From Paracoccaceae bacterium (GTDB lineage Bacteria; Pseudomonadota; Alphaproteobacteria; Rhodobacterales; Rhodobacteraceae): a stretch of DNA of 15,578 nt. Of the stretch, positions 1 through 7,377 are shown in pieces (within the stretch, counting starts at the first letter, position 1; every line of letters begins with the position of its first letter). Position numbers and translations under genes: made by a program. Below the pieces are notes generated by a model. It had not been told where the DNA came from. It did no database searches and saw only the letters and a program-made list of their open reading frames with translations. Location: contig WTGT01000004.1 in the NCBI GenBank assembly GCA_011523445.1, positions 1 to 15,578 on the forward strand, in the 5' to 3' direction.

Positions 1-50
1 TTGTCAATTTTTTAAACTCCTGAAAAAGGCACTTATATACTATCTGTTAC

Positions 51-335
51 CTAGGTAATATTAACCTCTTTTTTCATAGTCAGATGATTTTGATACCGTG
101 ATTCCATACGATTCCATATTTCTGTATCTATGCCGGTAGTTCTTTCAAATTGAATCGCGGTTTCAGTATCAATGGGAACTTTACCAGCGATTATCTCATT
201 AATTAGTTTGGGACTGATTCCACATCTACTGGCAAATTCTGCCAGCGAATAATTATTGTGCTCTAATGTAATCTCAAGTAACCACCCTGGCGGGACTGCA
301 TAATCTGGATTAAATTGATTCTTGGAAACTGACAT
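51..335 (-). CDS. HigA-family antitoxin-like XRE helix-turn-helix protein (orphan)
   Basis: A 94-residue protein resembling HigA/VapI-type antitoxins, which bind their own operon promoter and neutralise an mRNA-cleaving toxin. The N-terminal PPGWLLEITLE segment (about residues 15-25) is the usual lead-in of this family. The helix-turn-helix lies at about 29-52 (SLAEFASRCGISPKLINEII), followed by GKVPIDTETAIQFERTTGI and an IWNRMESRYQ stretch typical of HigA. Length is normal for a short HigA. The ATG at 335 has no clear Shine-Dalgarno; its upstream region is very A+T rich. In higBA operons the toxin precedes the antitoxin, but only 198 bp separate this gene from the tlpA-like gene and no toxin ORF is visible there. 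It may be a stand-alone regulator, a decayed module, or the N-terminus of the longer HigA/ImmA-like fusion type. Family call is good; function in this cell is unknown. Confidence 0.75.
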   Translation of the reverse strand: MSVSKNQFNPDYAVPPGWLLEITLEHNNYSLAEFASRCGISPKLINEIIAGKVPIDTETAIQFERTTGIDTEIWNRMESRYQNHLTMKKEVNIT

Positions 336-533
336 TTTATGAAAAACTTATTATTTACGATTACTACTGGGAAATATAAATCTAACCTTTTCAATGCGAA
401 ATGAAAGGTCAACAAAATAACGAATATTCTAAGACTATGAGGGATAAATACCACTCCTCAATTGCTTGGTCTTATCTGGTTTGTTTTTTCATTCGTGCCA
501 TGAGTCATTTTTATCGATAATTAGCATGGGATA

Positions 534-1103
534 TCAGTTTGAATTCACAATCAAGTCCAAAATGGCAATGACACCCTCCTGGTCCCATTCTTCGTCACCA
601 ATCAAGCGACCTACTTCCCGACTTTCCTTATCCAGTATGATGGTGGTGGGCAGGCCAAAGGCATTCATTGAGCCTGCAAAGGATAAATTGGGATCGACAT
701 AGCTGGAAATATTCCTGATGTTTTCCTCTTGCCAGAATTCTTCTATTTCGTTGCCTCTACTTGGACCTACGTGTACGACAACAACCTCTACTTCACCGGA
801 CTCGTAAATACCCTGAAGATTATCAAGGGTTGGCATTTCCTTGCGACAAGGTGCACACCAGGTTGCCCAAAAATTCAGAACAACGACTTTCCCTTTAAAA
901 TCATCAAGGGAAACATCATTTTGCTCCAGATCCTGAAAACTATTTCCTGAGGTTGCAATGGGTTCCTTATGGATGATTAATCGCTCCAGGGAGCCTTCCC
1001 TCATGTCTATCAGGGTCGCTGAGTCGTACCCCAATGTTGTCATGGGGTTTGCTATCAGCAAAATAAAGAGATAAATCAGGAAACGGTAATTATATTGATA
1101 CAT
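534..1103 (-). CDS. TlpA/ResA-like thioredoxin-fold thiol:disulfide oxidoreductase
   Basis: A 189-residue periplasmic thioredoxin, probably membrane-anchored, that would keep cysteines of cytochrome c or other envelope proteins reduced. Residues 6-24 form a hydrophobic N-terminal signal or anchor. The fold follows: GKVVVLNFWATWCAPCRKEMP carries the active-site CxxC (Cys83/Cys86), and FGLPTTIILD holds the cis-proline (Pro152). The start was set at the ATG at 1103 because AAGGAAG lies 10 nt upstream. An upstream in-frame TTG at 1130 would add nine residues that include the ribosome-binding site, so it is unlikely. It is transcribed away from argH, with 32 bp between the two start codons. A tlpA-like gene beside argH is common in alphaproteobacteria (established, from memory). 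The exact client protein cannot be told. Confidence 0.88.
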   Translation of the reverse strand: MYQYNYRFLIYLFILLIANPMTTLGYDSATLIDMREGSLERLIIHKEPIATSGNSFQDLEQNDVSLDDFKGKVVVLNFWATWCAPCRKEMPTLDNLQGIYESGEVEVVVVHVGPSRGNEIEEFWQEENIRNISSYVDPNLSFAGSMNAFGLPTTIILDKESREVGRLIGDEEWDQEGVIAILDLIVNSN

Positions 1104-1135
1104 TTTGTAATATCTTCCTTGGAGGAGCAAATCCG
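1104..1135. promoter_or_regulatory. Back-to-back ribosome-binding sites between divergent tlpA-like gene and argH
   Basis: Only 32 bp separate the two start codons. The site for argH (GGAGGA, 1121-1126, + strand, 9 nt before ATG) directly abuts the site for the tlpA-like gene (AAGGAAG on the - strand, plus coordinates 1114-1120, 10 nt before its ATG). There is no room for two promoters here, so each gene must be transcribed from a promoter lying inside the other gene's 5' coding sequence. The A+T-rich stretch around 1040-1100 is a plausible place for an argH promoter, but I cannot fix -35/-10 boxes. Confidence 0.7.
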
Positions 1136-2536
1136 ATGGTTGAAGTAAAAGACAAATATAACATTTGGGGCGGTCGTTTCAAAAACCAAACCGATGAAAT
1201 TATGGAAAATCTCAATGCTTCAATATTTTTTGATTACAAATTGGCTAAATTCGACATTGAGGGATCAAAGGCTCACACCAAAATGTTGGCCAAACAACAA
1301 ATACTTGAGGAAGATGAAGCCAAATCAATTCTAGATGGTTTGGATACCATTCTGTCGGAAATCGAAACAGGCAAGTTTGAACTGAAGGTTTCCCTTGAAG
1401 ATATTCATATGAATATAGAAGCCCGACTAGCCGAACTTATCGGTCCGGTTGCAGGAAAACTCCACACGGCTAGAAGCAGAAATGATCAGGTGGCAACTGA
1501 TTTTCGCCTTTGGTTGAGAGACCGAATCGATGCCATTGTGGACCTGATTTATGAGCTGGAAGTGGCTTTGGTCATGAAGAGCAGTGAAAACATTCATACA
1601 GTAATGCCGGGCTTTACCCATTTACAATGCGCACAACCGATTACCTTTGCACACCATTTGTTGGCCTATGTATCAATGCTTGACAGGGACCGGGAAAGGT
1701 ATATGGACACCAGGAAAAGATTGAATGAATCGCCATTGGGATCTGCAGCCCTAGCAGGAACATCTTTCCCCATTGATCCTGACTTTACCGCCAACGAGCT
1801 GTCCTTTAGCCGTGCCATGATGAATTCACTTGATGGTGTTAGTTCACGTGACTTCGCCCTGGAGTTTCTTTCCTCTACGGCCATCTGTGCCACTCATTTA
1901 TCCAGATTGTCGGAAGAAATTGTAATATGGACAACATCCCAGTTCGATTTTGTCAAACTCAGTGACAAGTTTACAACTGGATCATCCATTATGCCACAAA
2001 AGAGAAATCCTGATGCGGCAGAACTGATAAGAGCCAAAACCGGTCGAGTTAATGGGGCATTGATAACTCTGCTTACGGTTATCAAGGGACTCCCTCTTGC
2101 CTACTCAAAAGATCTTCAGGAGGACAAGGAACCGGTTTTTGATGCAGCTGAAACGATTGAAATCGTACTGAAAGTCATGACTGGCATGATTCAGGATTTA
2201 AAAGCCAATGTAGAAACCATGAAGAAAAGTTCCGAATTGGGATTTTCAACGGCGACAGATCTTGCTGATTTTTTGGTCAGGGAGTATAATCTTCCTTTCA
2301 GGGAAGCCCATAAAGTTGTGGGTGAACTGGTTTTGCTGGCAGAGGAAAAATCATGTACCTTGAAGGACTTGACGCTTGAAGACCTGAAGGGTGTTCACAA
2401 CGACCTTGAGATTGAAGCCTTGAATACCCTTTCGGTTGAAGGTTCGGTACAGTCCCGAAATAGCAAGGGCGGGACTTCACCCGAAAGTGTCAAAAGGCAA
2501 ATACAGTATTGGAAGGAAACTCTGAAATGCGCATAG
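1136..2536 (+). CDS. argH: Argininosuccinate lyase
   Basis: Cytoplasmic enzyme that splits argininosuccinate into arginine and fumarate, the last step of arginine synthesis. The 466 residues are full length for the family. Visible landmarks are the N-terminal WGGRF (11-15), the substrate-binding HTARSRNDQ region (110-118), GFTHLQ with the conserved His162, and the fumarate-lyase superfamily signature GSSIMPQKRNP (282-292), whose mobile loop carries the catalytic serine (Ser283). The ATG at 1136 is preceded by a strong GGAGGA at 9-nt spacing. The gene overlaps the following lipoprotein gene by 10 nt, and lysA follows, which suggests a three-gene operon. No truncation or frameshift is seen. Confidence 0.97.
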   Translation: MVEVKDKYNIWGGRFKNQTDEIMENLNASIFFDYKLAKFDIEGSKAHTKMLAKQQILEEDEAKSILDGLDTILSEIETGKFELKVSLEDIHMNIEARLAELIGPVAGKLHTARSRNDQVATDFRLWLRDRIDAIVDLIYELEVALVMKSSENIHTVMPGFTHLQCAQPITFAHHLLAYVSMLDRDRERYMDTRKRLNESPLGSAALAGTSFPIDPDFTANELSFSRAMMNSLDGVSSRDFALEFLSSTAICATHLSRLSEEIVIWTTSQFDFVKLSDKFTTGSSIMPQKRNPDAAELIRAKTGRVNGALITLLTVIKGLPLAYSKDLQEDKEPVFDAAETIEIVLKVMTGMIQDLKANVETMKKSSELGFSTATDLADFLVREYNLPFREAHKVVGELVLLAEEKSCTLKDLTLEDLKGVHNDLEIEALNTLSVEGSVQSRNSKGGTSPESVKRQIQYWKETLKCA

Positions 2537-2658
2537 TTCTGGTGATACTTTTACTGGGATTGGGATTAAATGGTTGTGGTTACAAGGATAACCCAGTCCC
2601 CGAAGCCGGAATTGAAAGTACCTTCCCTGACAATCCCCATGAGGAAGTTTTATTCTAG
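2527..2658 (+). CDS. LptM-like small lipoprotein (43 aa)
   Basis: A short gene reading MRIVLVILLLGLGLNGCGYK and then a Pro/Glu-rich tail that ends in EEVLF. A lipobox (L-N-G-C, Cys17) follows a hydrophobic core, so the mature peptide would be a lipid-anchored stub of about 27 residues. Small lipoproteins placed just before lysA or dapF are a known class; LptM (YifL), which assists assembly of the LptD LPS translocon, belongs to it. LptM proteins begin after the cysteine with a G-x-K-G-P-like motif; here it is CGYKDNP, so the match is partial. GGAAGGA at 2511-2517 lies 9 nt before the ATG, and the gene overlaps the end of argH by 10 nt, implying translational coupling. The Asn before the Gly-Cys of the lipobox is unusual. 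After the single TAG stop the same frame stays open into lysA. Confidence 0.8.
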   Translation: MRIVLVILLLGLGLNGCGYKDNPVPEAGIESTFPDNPHEEVLF

Positions 2659-2739
2659 CAGGAAGAATTTGAACGTCACCAGTTTCCTACTACTTCAAAT
2701 GCCAAATTCAATTTCAGAACATTCAAGAAATTTCCATAT

Positions 2740-3993
2740 ATGACTCATATCAAATATATTGACGGGATACTTCATGTTGACAGAGTAGATATCCCTTCCA
2801 TTGCAAGTGAAGTGGGAACACCCTTTTATGTTTTCTCCGCAAGTCAAATCGAAGATAATTTTCTTGCAGTCAAGAATTCCGTAGCCAGTTTTGGAGGCCA
2901 TGTCTTTTATGCGATGAAGGCGAATTCAAACCAGGTAATATTGAAGCTTTTGTTTGAACTGGGGGCAGGATTTGATGTTGTATCCGGGGGTGAATACCAG
3001 AGGGCCAAAGCTGTTGGATGTCCTGGCGATCAAATTGTCTTCTCCGGTGTGGGTAAAACCAGAGATGAAATGGAGCTCGCCTTAACCGGGGGGATAAGAC
3101 AATTCAACGTCGAAAGCTTTTCAGAACTTCACCTGCTCGATACTGTGGCTGGAAATCTAGGGCTCATTGCTCCAATTGCTGTCAGGCTGAACCCTGATGT
3201 TGATGCCGAAACTCATGAGAAGATTTCAACAGGTAAAGCCCAAAACAAGTTTGGCATTCCCATAACCAGGGTGGAAGAATTTTTTCAGGTTGCCTCTGGA
3301 CTCTCAAACATCAACTTACTGGGTTTGGATATTCATATCGGTTCACAAATTACTTCCCTGAGGCCCTACGAAAAAGCCTTTGGAAAGGTTGCATCCCTCA
3401 TACGGGAAAAGAACCTGCAAATATCTAGACTGGATTTGGGTGGTGGACTGGGTGTAACCTATCATCCCTTACATGACAATCCTCCCAAGGTTGGTGATTA
3501 TTCCCAGCTAGTAAGAAATTTATTTGGTGATATGAATTTGGAAATCGAAATTGAACCCGGTAGATTTATAGTTGCAGATTCGGGTATTTTGGTTGCCAAG
3601 GTACTTTATCGAAAGAAAGGTGAAAATAGGGATTTTCTTGTGATTGACGCTGCCATGAATGATCTTATTCGACCAGCAATGTATTCCTCATACCATGAAA
3701 TAAAACCCATAAGGGAAACAATCGATAAAGGAAACAAAAAATTCGATGTGGTGGGTCCGATATGTGAATCCAGTGACACCTTCGCCGAGAACAGGAACCT
3801 ACCTGAATTTGAACCAGATGACTTTATGGCTTTCATGACTGCCGGTGCCTATTCCACCGTCATGGTCTCAGAATACAATACCAGACCTACTGTTGCAGAA
3901 ATATTGGTCAAGGGAGATAAATGGGCCTGTATAAAAAAATCTTCGACCATCACAGACATAATTAACAGGGATATTATTCCTTCCTGGTTGTAA
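2740..3993 (+). CDS. lysA: Diaminopimelate decarboxylase
   Basis: PLP enzyme that decarboxylates meso-diaminopimelate to L-lysine, the last step of lysine synthesis. The 417 residues match the family. The fold-type III barrel carries the PLP lysine in FYAMKAN (Lys60), His199 in DIHIGSQ, the phosphate-binding glycines in DLGGGLG (232-238), EPGR (272-275), the cross-subunit CESSD (Cys342), and the C-terminal GAYSTVMVSEYN (369-380). The ATG at 2740 was chosen because MTHIKYIDGILHV matches the usual LysA beginning; only a weak AAGAAA precedes it. The 27 codons upstream are open in frame back to the lipoprotein stop. Probably co-transcribed with argH. No regulator or riboswitch is visible. Confidence 0.96.
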   Translation: MTHIKYIDGILHVDRVDIPSIASEVGTPFYVFSASQIEDNFLAVKNSVASFGGHVFYAMKANSNQVILKLLFELGAGFDVVSGGEYQRAKAVGCPGDQIVFSGVGKTRDEMELALTGGIRQFNVESFSELHLLDTVAGNLGLIAPIAVRLNPDVDAETHEKISTGKAQNKFGIPITRVEEFFQVASGLSNINLLGLDIHIGSQITSLRPYEKAFGKVASLIREKNLQISRLDLGGGLGVTYHPLHDNPPKVGDYSQLVRNLFGDMNLEIEIEPGRFIVADSGILVAKVLYRKKGENRDFLVIDAAMNDLIRPAMYSSYHEIKPIRETIDKGNKKFDVVGPICESSDTFAENRNLPEFEPDDFMAFMTAGAYSTVMVSEYNTRPTVAEILVKGDKWACIKKSSTITDIINRDIIPSWL

Positions 3994-4310
3994 CCAGTAC
4001 TTAATGTACAAAAAAATCACCAGATTCATTTAGCCTGATTTTTGAGGCTTGGTACGAGATGTCCTGTGTAAATATCCACTTTATTGATTGAAAGGATTGT
4101 TATTCAAAAAATAATGTCATGCAATATTCCTAAAGCCATTAACTGGGCTAATGGAGATATCAAAAATCCCAAGCAGGTAATTTCCGGTCATAACTTGTAA
4201 TTCCCCAAGCAATAACTAGCATACCAAAAAGGTTTCCACACCATTTTGTTTATATTCAGGATGGGTGAACCGTGCCTTTTCAAGAAAAATTCAAGGTGTA
4301 TGAGTTCATT
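3994..4310. other. Intergenic region between lysA and the FAA-hydrolase gene
   Basis: About 317 bp with no supported gene. Just after lysA there is a weak A+T inverted repeat: AAAAATCA at 4012-4019 and TGATTTTT at 4036-4043, with a 16-nt loop. It could act as a poor terminator but lacks a G+C stem. CTGGTT-GT-AACCAG around the lysA stop (3984-3997) is a short hairpin. At 4223-4235 the 13-nt word accaaaaaggttt also occurs in the ABC operon promoter at 8430-8442. The rest shows nothing I recognise. Confidence 0.5.
4223..4235 (+). promoter_or_regulatory. Candidate shared regulatory word upstream of the FAA-hydrolase gene
   Basis: The sequence accaaaaaggttt, 75-87 nt before the preferred ATG at 4311, is identical to 8430-8442, which overlaps the -10 box and operator-like half site of the ABC operon promoter. 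Both lie in non-coding DNA upstream of a gene. If real it would be a half-site or activator/repressor contact shared by the two transcription units. The palindromic partner half (ACCTTT) is not seen here, so this is tentative. Confidence 0.3.
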
Positions 4311-4997
4311 ATGTCACAATTTCCTTTCGAACCCAAACCAATTACCACCTTACCAATCGTTGGTACAAAAGCCAGATTCCCGGTAAATCGAGTCTACTGC
4401 GTTGGACGGAATTATGCCGACCATGCCATAGAAATGGGACATGATCCGAATCGGGAGGACCCATTTTTCTTCCAGAAAAATGCCAGTAATCTCGATATTT
4501 CGGGAGAGTTTCCATATCCTGAAAAAACTTCAGATGTCCATCATGAAGTGGAATTGGCCGTACTTCTGAAATCAGGAGGTGTAAATATTCCCGTCAATCA
4601 GGCATTTGATCATGTTTATGGTTATGCTCCCTCGCTGGATATGACCCGCCGTGATATTCAGGCCCAGCAAAAGAAACTTGGCAGGCCTTGGGAGATTAGC
4701 AAAGCTTTTGAAAGATCGGCCCCGATTGGTCCAGTTCATCCTGCAACGGATGTTGGCCATCTTTCGGAGGGCAGTATTTCACTGAGGGTCAATGGTGTGG
4801 TACGCCAGGATGGTGATTTAAACCAATTGATCTGGAAGGTTCCTGAATTGATTTCCTATCTTTCGGAATATTTTGAACTTGTGGGGGGTGATGTTATTCT
4901 TACCGGTACACCCGCAGGAGTTTCAGCAGTTCAGAAGGGCGATGAATTAGAGGTTATTATTGAAGGATTGGATACCCTTACCACGAAAGTCATTTGA
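4311..4997 (+). CDS. Fumarylacetoacetate-hydrolase family protein (fumarylpyruvate hydrolase-like)
   Basis: Cytoplasmic metal-dependent C-C hydrolase or decarboxylase of the FAH superfamily. The 228-residue form starting MSQFPFEPKP closely follows the fumarylpyruvate-hydrolase pattern: FPVNRVYCVGRNYADHA (23-39), EDPFFFQK (49-56), the metal-binding E-x-E in HHEVELAVLL (Glu79, Glu81) with Asp110 in SLDMTRRD, GRPWEISKAF (125-134), and GDVILTGTPAGVS near the end. I preferred the ATG at 4311 (AAGGTG, 12 nt upstream). A GTG at 4272, with AGGA 10 nt upstream, would add 13 residues that the family usually lacks. No gentisate dioxygenase or maleylpyruvate isomerase lies nearby, so the substrate is open; many relatives are annotated only as FAA hydrolases or act on other acylpyruvates. 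It stands alone on its strand and converges on the ABC operon, with 21 bp between stop codons. Confidence 0.88.
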   Translation: MSQFPFEPKPITTLPIVGTKARFPVNRVYCVGRNYADHAIEMGHDPNREDPFFFQKNASNLDISGEFPYPEKTSDVHHEVELAVLLKSGGVNIPVNQAFDHVYGYAPSLDMTRRDIQAQQKKLGRPWEISKAFERSAPIGPVHPATDVGHLSEGSISLRVNGVVRQDGDLNQLIWKVPELISYLSEYFELVGGDVILTGTPAGVSAVQKGDELEVIIEGLDTLTTKVI

Positions 4998-5018
4998 AAT
5001 ATGTGGGTATGATCCGAC

Positions 5019-5771
5019 TTATCGGTTGGCCGCATAATAAGAAAACTTGCGTTCCAAAGCAGCCAGCAACTCGGAAATAGTGAAAGCAAGGGCAAATAAT
5101 ACAATAAGTACTGCCCAAAAATGGCTCATAAGGAAATTTGCCGAATAGAGTTCAAACAAGGCACCGAAGCCAACCAGAGAAATTAGGAGTTGGCCAATTA
5201 TTACTCCCTTGACCGCACGGATTATTCCAATTCGTACTCCACCCAGAATTTCAGGTAGGGCTGCCCAGAAATAAATTTTTATGAAGGCAGCCAATGGGGT
5301 GGCACCAAAACATCGTCCCATTTCAACGAGGGAACGATTGATCTGCAGTACACCGGCCCGGGAATTCAAAATGATGATCCAGATGGCAAACAGGGAAGTC
5401 GTAATGATTATGGATCTCATGCCAAAACCAAAAAGAACCATCAGTACCGGAACCAAAGCCGTAAGGGGAGCGCTCAGAAAGATATTGACCCAAGGCAGGA
5501 GCAATTCGTCCAACAGGCGATTCTTCCCCATCAATATCCCTACCGGAATACCAATCAATATAGAAGCGCTCACACCGATAGTAAAAGCCTGCGCGGTTTC
5601 CTTCAAGGCCTTGAGGAAAGCAGGTGAGTCCCCAATTTCATAGAGGGTAATCAGAATTTCCGATAGTGGTGGTAGAAAAAAGGTTAGTCCTGATTGCCCA
5701 ACAAGTTCCCATAACAATCCCCAGATAATCAGTGAGGACATGCCAGGTAATCTGATACCATTGATAAACAT
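5019..5771 (-). CDS. ABC importer inner-membrane permease (SsuC/TauC/NrtB-like), second copy
   Basis: Inner-membrane subunit of a nitrate/sulfonate/taurine-type (CUT-unrelated, NMT1-linked) importer. It has 250 residues and about six hydrophobic segments (roughly 11-30, 62-82, 97-115, 120-138, 182-205, 215-237). The cytoplasmic EAA-type coupling loop that docks on the ATPase lies at about 149-180 (VEMGRCFGATPLAAF, then LPEILGGVRIG). The ATG at 5771 begins 6 nt after the ATPase stop, so the two are translationally linked. It is the last gene of the operon, and no terminator is evident in the 21 bp before the convergent FAA-hydrolase gene. It differs clearly from the permease at 6562-7320, so the channel is presumably a heterodimer. 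Confidence 0.92.
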   Translation of the reverse strand: MFINGIRLPGMSSLIIWGLLWELVGQSGLTFFLPPLSEILITLYEIGDSPAFLKALKETAQAFTIGVSASILIGIPVGILMGKNRLLDELLLPWVNIFLSAPLTALVPVLMVLFGFGMRSIIITTSLFAIWIIILNSRAGVLQINRSLVEMGRCFGATPLAAFIKIYFWAALPEILGGVRIGIIRAVKGVIIGQLLISLVGFGALFELYSANFLMSHFWAVLIVLFALAFTISELLAALERKFSYYAANR

Positions 5772-5777
5772 TACAAG

Positions 5778-6536
5778 CTATTCCACATACGAACGCAATG
5801 ATGCCCAAATGCGGTCCACTGTATCTAGATACTCGGGATCCCTACGAATGTCTGAAACCCCTTTGGTCCTTAAATTCTCCGGACGGAGAATTTCATGGAC
5901 CCTGCTTGGTCGGGGCAACAGTATCGCAATTTGGTCGGAGACGTAGACGGCTTCCTCGATGGAATGGGTAACAAAGATAAAGGTCTTGTTTTCCCTCTCA
6001 ACCAAGCCAAGCAAGTCCTCCTGGAACTTGCGCCGGGTTTGTTCATCAACGGCAGAAAATGGCTCATCCATCAACAAAACCTCACTCTCAACAGCAAGGG
6101 CTCGTGCCAAACCAACACGTTGTCTCATTCCACCGGACAATTCATGGGGAAAACTCTTTTCAAATCCGTCCAGCCCAACATTTTTGATATGTTGTTGAGC
6201 AATATCTTCCCTTTCTGATACCGGGATCCCGCGGAGTTCAAGTCCGAATGCAACATTTCGCAATACATCTGCCCAAGGTAGCAGGGCAAAATCCTGAAAT
6301 ACAAAGGCCCGGTCTGGACCAGGGCCGGTAACCGGTTCGCCATTCACCTCAACTTCTCCGGAAGTGGGTTCAAGCAAACCCGAAATAATCTTCAACAAAG
6401 TGGTTTTCCCGCACCCAGAAGGTCCAAGCAGGGATGTCAGTTGTCCTCTAGGAAATTCCAATGAAAGATCCCGGAGTGCCTCCACATTTCCCGGATATGT
6501 CTTGGAAATATTTCGTGTTGATACTGCGATTTCCAT
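5778..6536 (-). CDS. ABC importer ATPase (SsuB/TauB/NrtD-like)
   Basis: Energising subunit of the importer; ATP hydrolysis at the cytoplasmic face drives transport through the two flanking permeases. All nucleotide-binding motifs are present (numbering here includes the optional first residue): Walker A GPSGCGKT (39-46), Q-loop Gln82 in FVFQDF, signature LSGGMRQR (134-141), Walker B LLMDEPFSAVD (155-165) and switch His192 in FVTHS. The C-terminal DPEYLDTVDRIWASLR tail is typical of the nitrate/sulfonate/taurine branch. I chose the ATG at 6536, which sits 5 nt after GGGAG. The TTG codon directly before it (6539) is too close to that site. Upstream spacing to the first permease stop is 25 bp. 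Substrate cannot be inferred from this subunit. Confidence 0.94.
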   Translation of the reverse strand: MEIAVSTRNISKTYPGNVEALRDLSLEFPRGQLTSLLGPSGCGKTTLLKIISGLLEPTSGEVEVNGEPVTGPGPDRAFVFQDFALLPWADVLRNVAFGLELRGIPVSEREDIAQQHIKNVGLDGFEKSFPHELSGGMRQRVGLARALAVESEVLLMDEPFSAVDEQTRRKFQEDLLGLVERENKTFIFVTHSIEEAVYVSDQIAILLPRPSRVHEILRPENLRTKGVSDIRRDPEYLDTVDRIWASLRSYVE

Positions 6537-6561
6537 CAATTCTCCCTAGGATAAATGAACT

Positions 6562-7320
6562 TTAATCCGAAACGTAACCACGCACATTCCCCCTGAAGAG
6601 TGTCCGTTCTATAATTTCCAGCAGATTGAGGAAGCATACGGCAAGCAAAATAATCGAAAAGATTGCTGCATACATGCTCGGATAATCGGCTATGGAGCGG
6701 CTGAACGTGATGATATCCCCAACACCTGTGGGTGTTATCTTCAATTCGGCCAGGATAGCTCCAATAAACCCTGCTGAAGTACCTAGCCGCAGACCAGAAA
6801 AAATTATCGGTGATGCTGAGGGGATTATAACCCTTAGTATGATGTCCTTGTCCGTACCCAGAAAAGAAGCTGCCATTTCTTTCAGGTTTACAGGAGTATT
6901 ACGAACAGCACCTGCAGTATTCAAAACGATCACCGGCATGGCCATGATGCAAACAACGAACACCTTTGAAGTCAGGCCAATCCCGTAAACCATGACAAGG
7001 AGTGGAATTAGTGCCGCCAAGGGTGCTGCCTGCATTATAATGAATATTGGTGAAACCAGCCAGTCGAACCAATTGCTCAGGCCAATCCACAAACCCAGGG
7101 CAATCCCGAGGAATGCAGAAATAAGTAGCCCTACCACCAAGGGTCTGAGAGTGTCCATATAAGCCAGTAATAGCGTGCCATCGATGAGCATGCTGAATAG
7201 TGCAACCATCGATTCAAAAAATGTCGGGAATCCATAACTGATCGGGATTCGACCGGCAATTTCCCAGATACCGAAAACAACTATTGCCGATAACAGTTTA
7301 AGATTAAGTGATCTACTCAT
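6562..7320 (-). CDS. ABC importer inner-membrane permease (SsuC/TauC/NrtB-like), first copy
   Basis: A 252-residue membrane subunit with about six hydrophobic segments (approximately 8-24, 60-82, 94-113, 118-137, 180-193, 216-234). The coupling loop lies at about 148-180 (KEMAASFLGTDKD, then SASPIIFSGLRLG). It forms the translocation path with the other permease. The ATG at 7320 has no recognisable Shine-Dalgarno. A four-codon ORF (MQKL, ATG at 7331) ends in a TGA that overlaps this ATG as ATGA, which could deliver ribosomes by coupling. A strong hairpin lies just upstream, after the binding-protein gene. It precedes the ATPase gene in the same operon. Confidence 0.92.
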   Translation of the reverse strand: MSRSLNLKLLSAIVVFGIWEIAGRIPISYGFPTFFESMVALFSMLIDGTLLLAYMDTLRPLVVGLLISAFLGIALGLWIGLSNWFDWLVSPIFIIMQAAPLAALIPLLVMVYGIGLTSKVFVVCIMAMPVIVLNTAGAVRNTPVNLKEMAASFLGTDKDIILRVIIPSASPIIFSGLRLGTSAGFIGAILAELKITPTGVGDIITFSRSIADYPSMYAAIFSIILLAVCFLNLLEIIERTLFRGNVRGYVSD

Positions 7321-7336
7321 AATTTTTGCATGAATT

Positions 7337-7368
7337 CACGGCTTCACCCGGTGACGGGTGAAGCCGTG
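7337..7368 (-). promoter_or_regulatory. Perfect 14-bp intercistronic hairpin after the ABC binding-protein gene
   Basis: CACGGCTTCACCCG (7337-7350), a 4-nt loop (GTGA on +, 7351-7354), then the exact complement CGGGTGAAGCCGTG (7355-7368). It begins 9 nt after the binding-protein stop and ends 16 nt before the permease ATG. On the transcribed strand it is followed by AATTCATGCAAAAATT rather than a U-tract, so it is not a classical intrinsic terminator. As with malE-malF type hairpins, it could protect the upstream binding-protein message from 3' exonucleases or attenuate transcription, giving more binding protein than permease (inference). Confidence 0.85.
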
Positions 7369-7377
7369 CCTGATAAT

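Noticed and set aside
336..454. Possible HigB toxin remnant upstream of the antitoxin (a - strand frame reads DLSFRIEKVRF)
   Set aside because: Only a faint resemblance to the HigB core, no intact frame and too little space; not enough to call a pseudogene.
4012..4043. Terminator after lysA
   Set aside because: The stem is only A+T (8 bp) with a 16-nt loop; kept only as a remark in the intergenic entry.
4114..4200. 28-codon ORF in the gap after lysA
   Set aside because: No ribosome-binding site at proper spacing and no recognisable sequence; short ORFs are expected by chance in A+T-rich gaps.
5281..5643. Long + strand ORF opposite the second ABC permease, and similar long opposite-strand ORFs in putA and dctQM
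   Set aside because: Shadow frames of well-supported genes; their composition is not protein-like and no family is recognisable.
7337..7368. Calling the perfect hairpin an intrinsic terminator
   Set aside because: No U-tract follows on the transcribed strand, and permease genes of the same operon lie immediately downstream.
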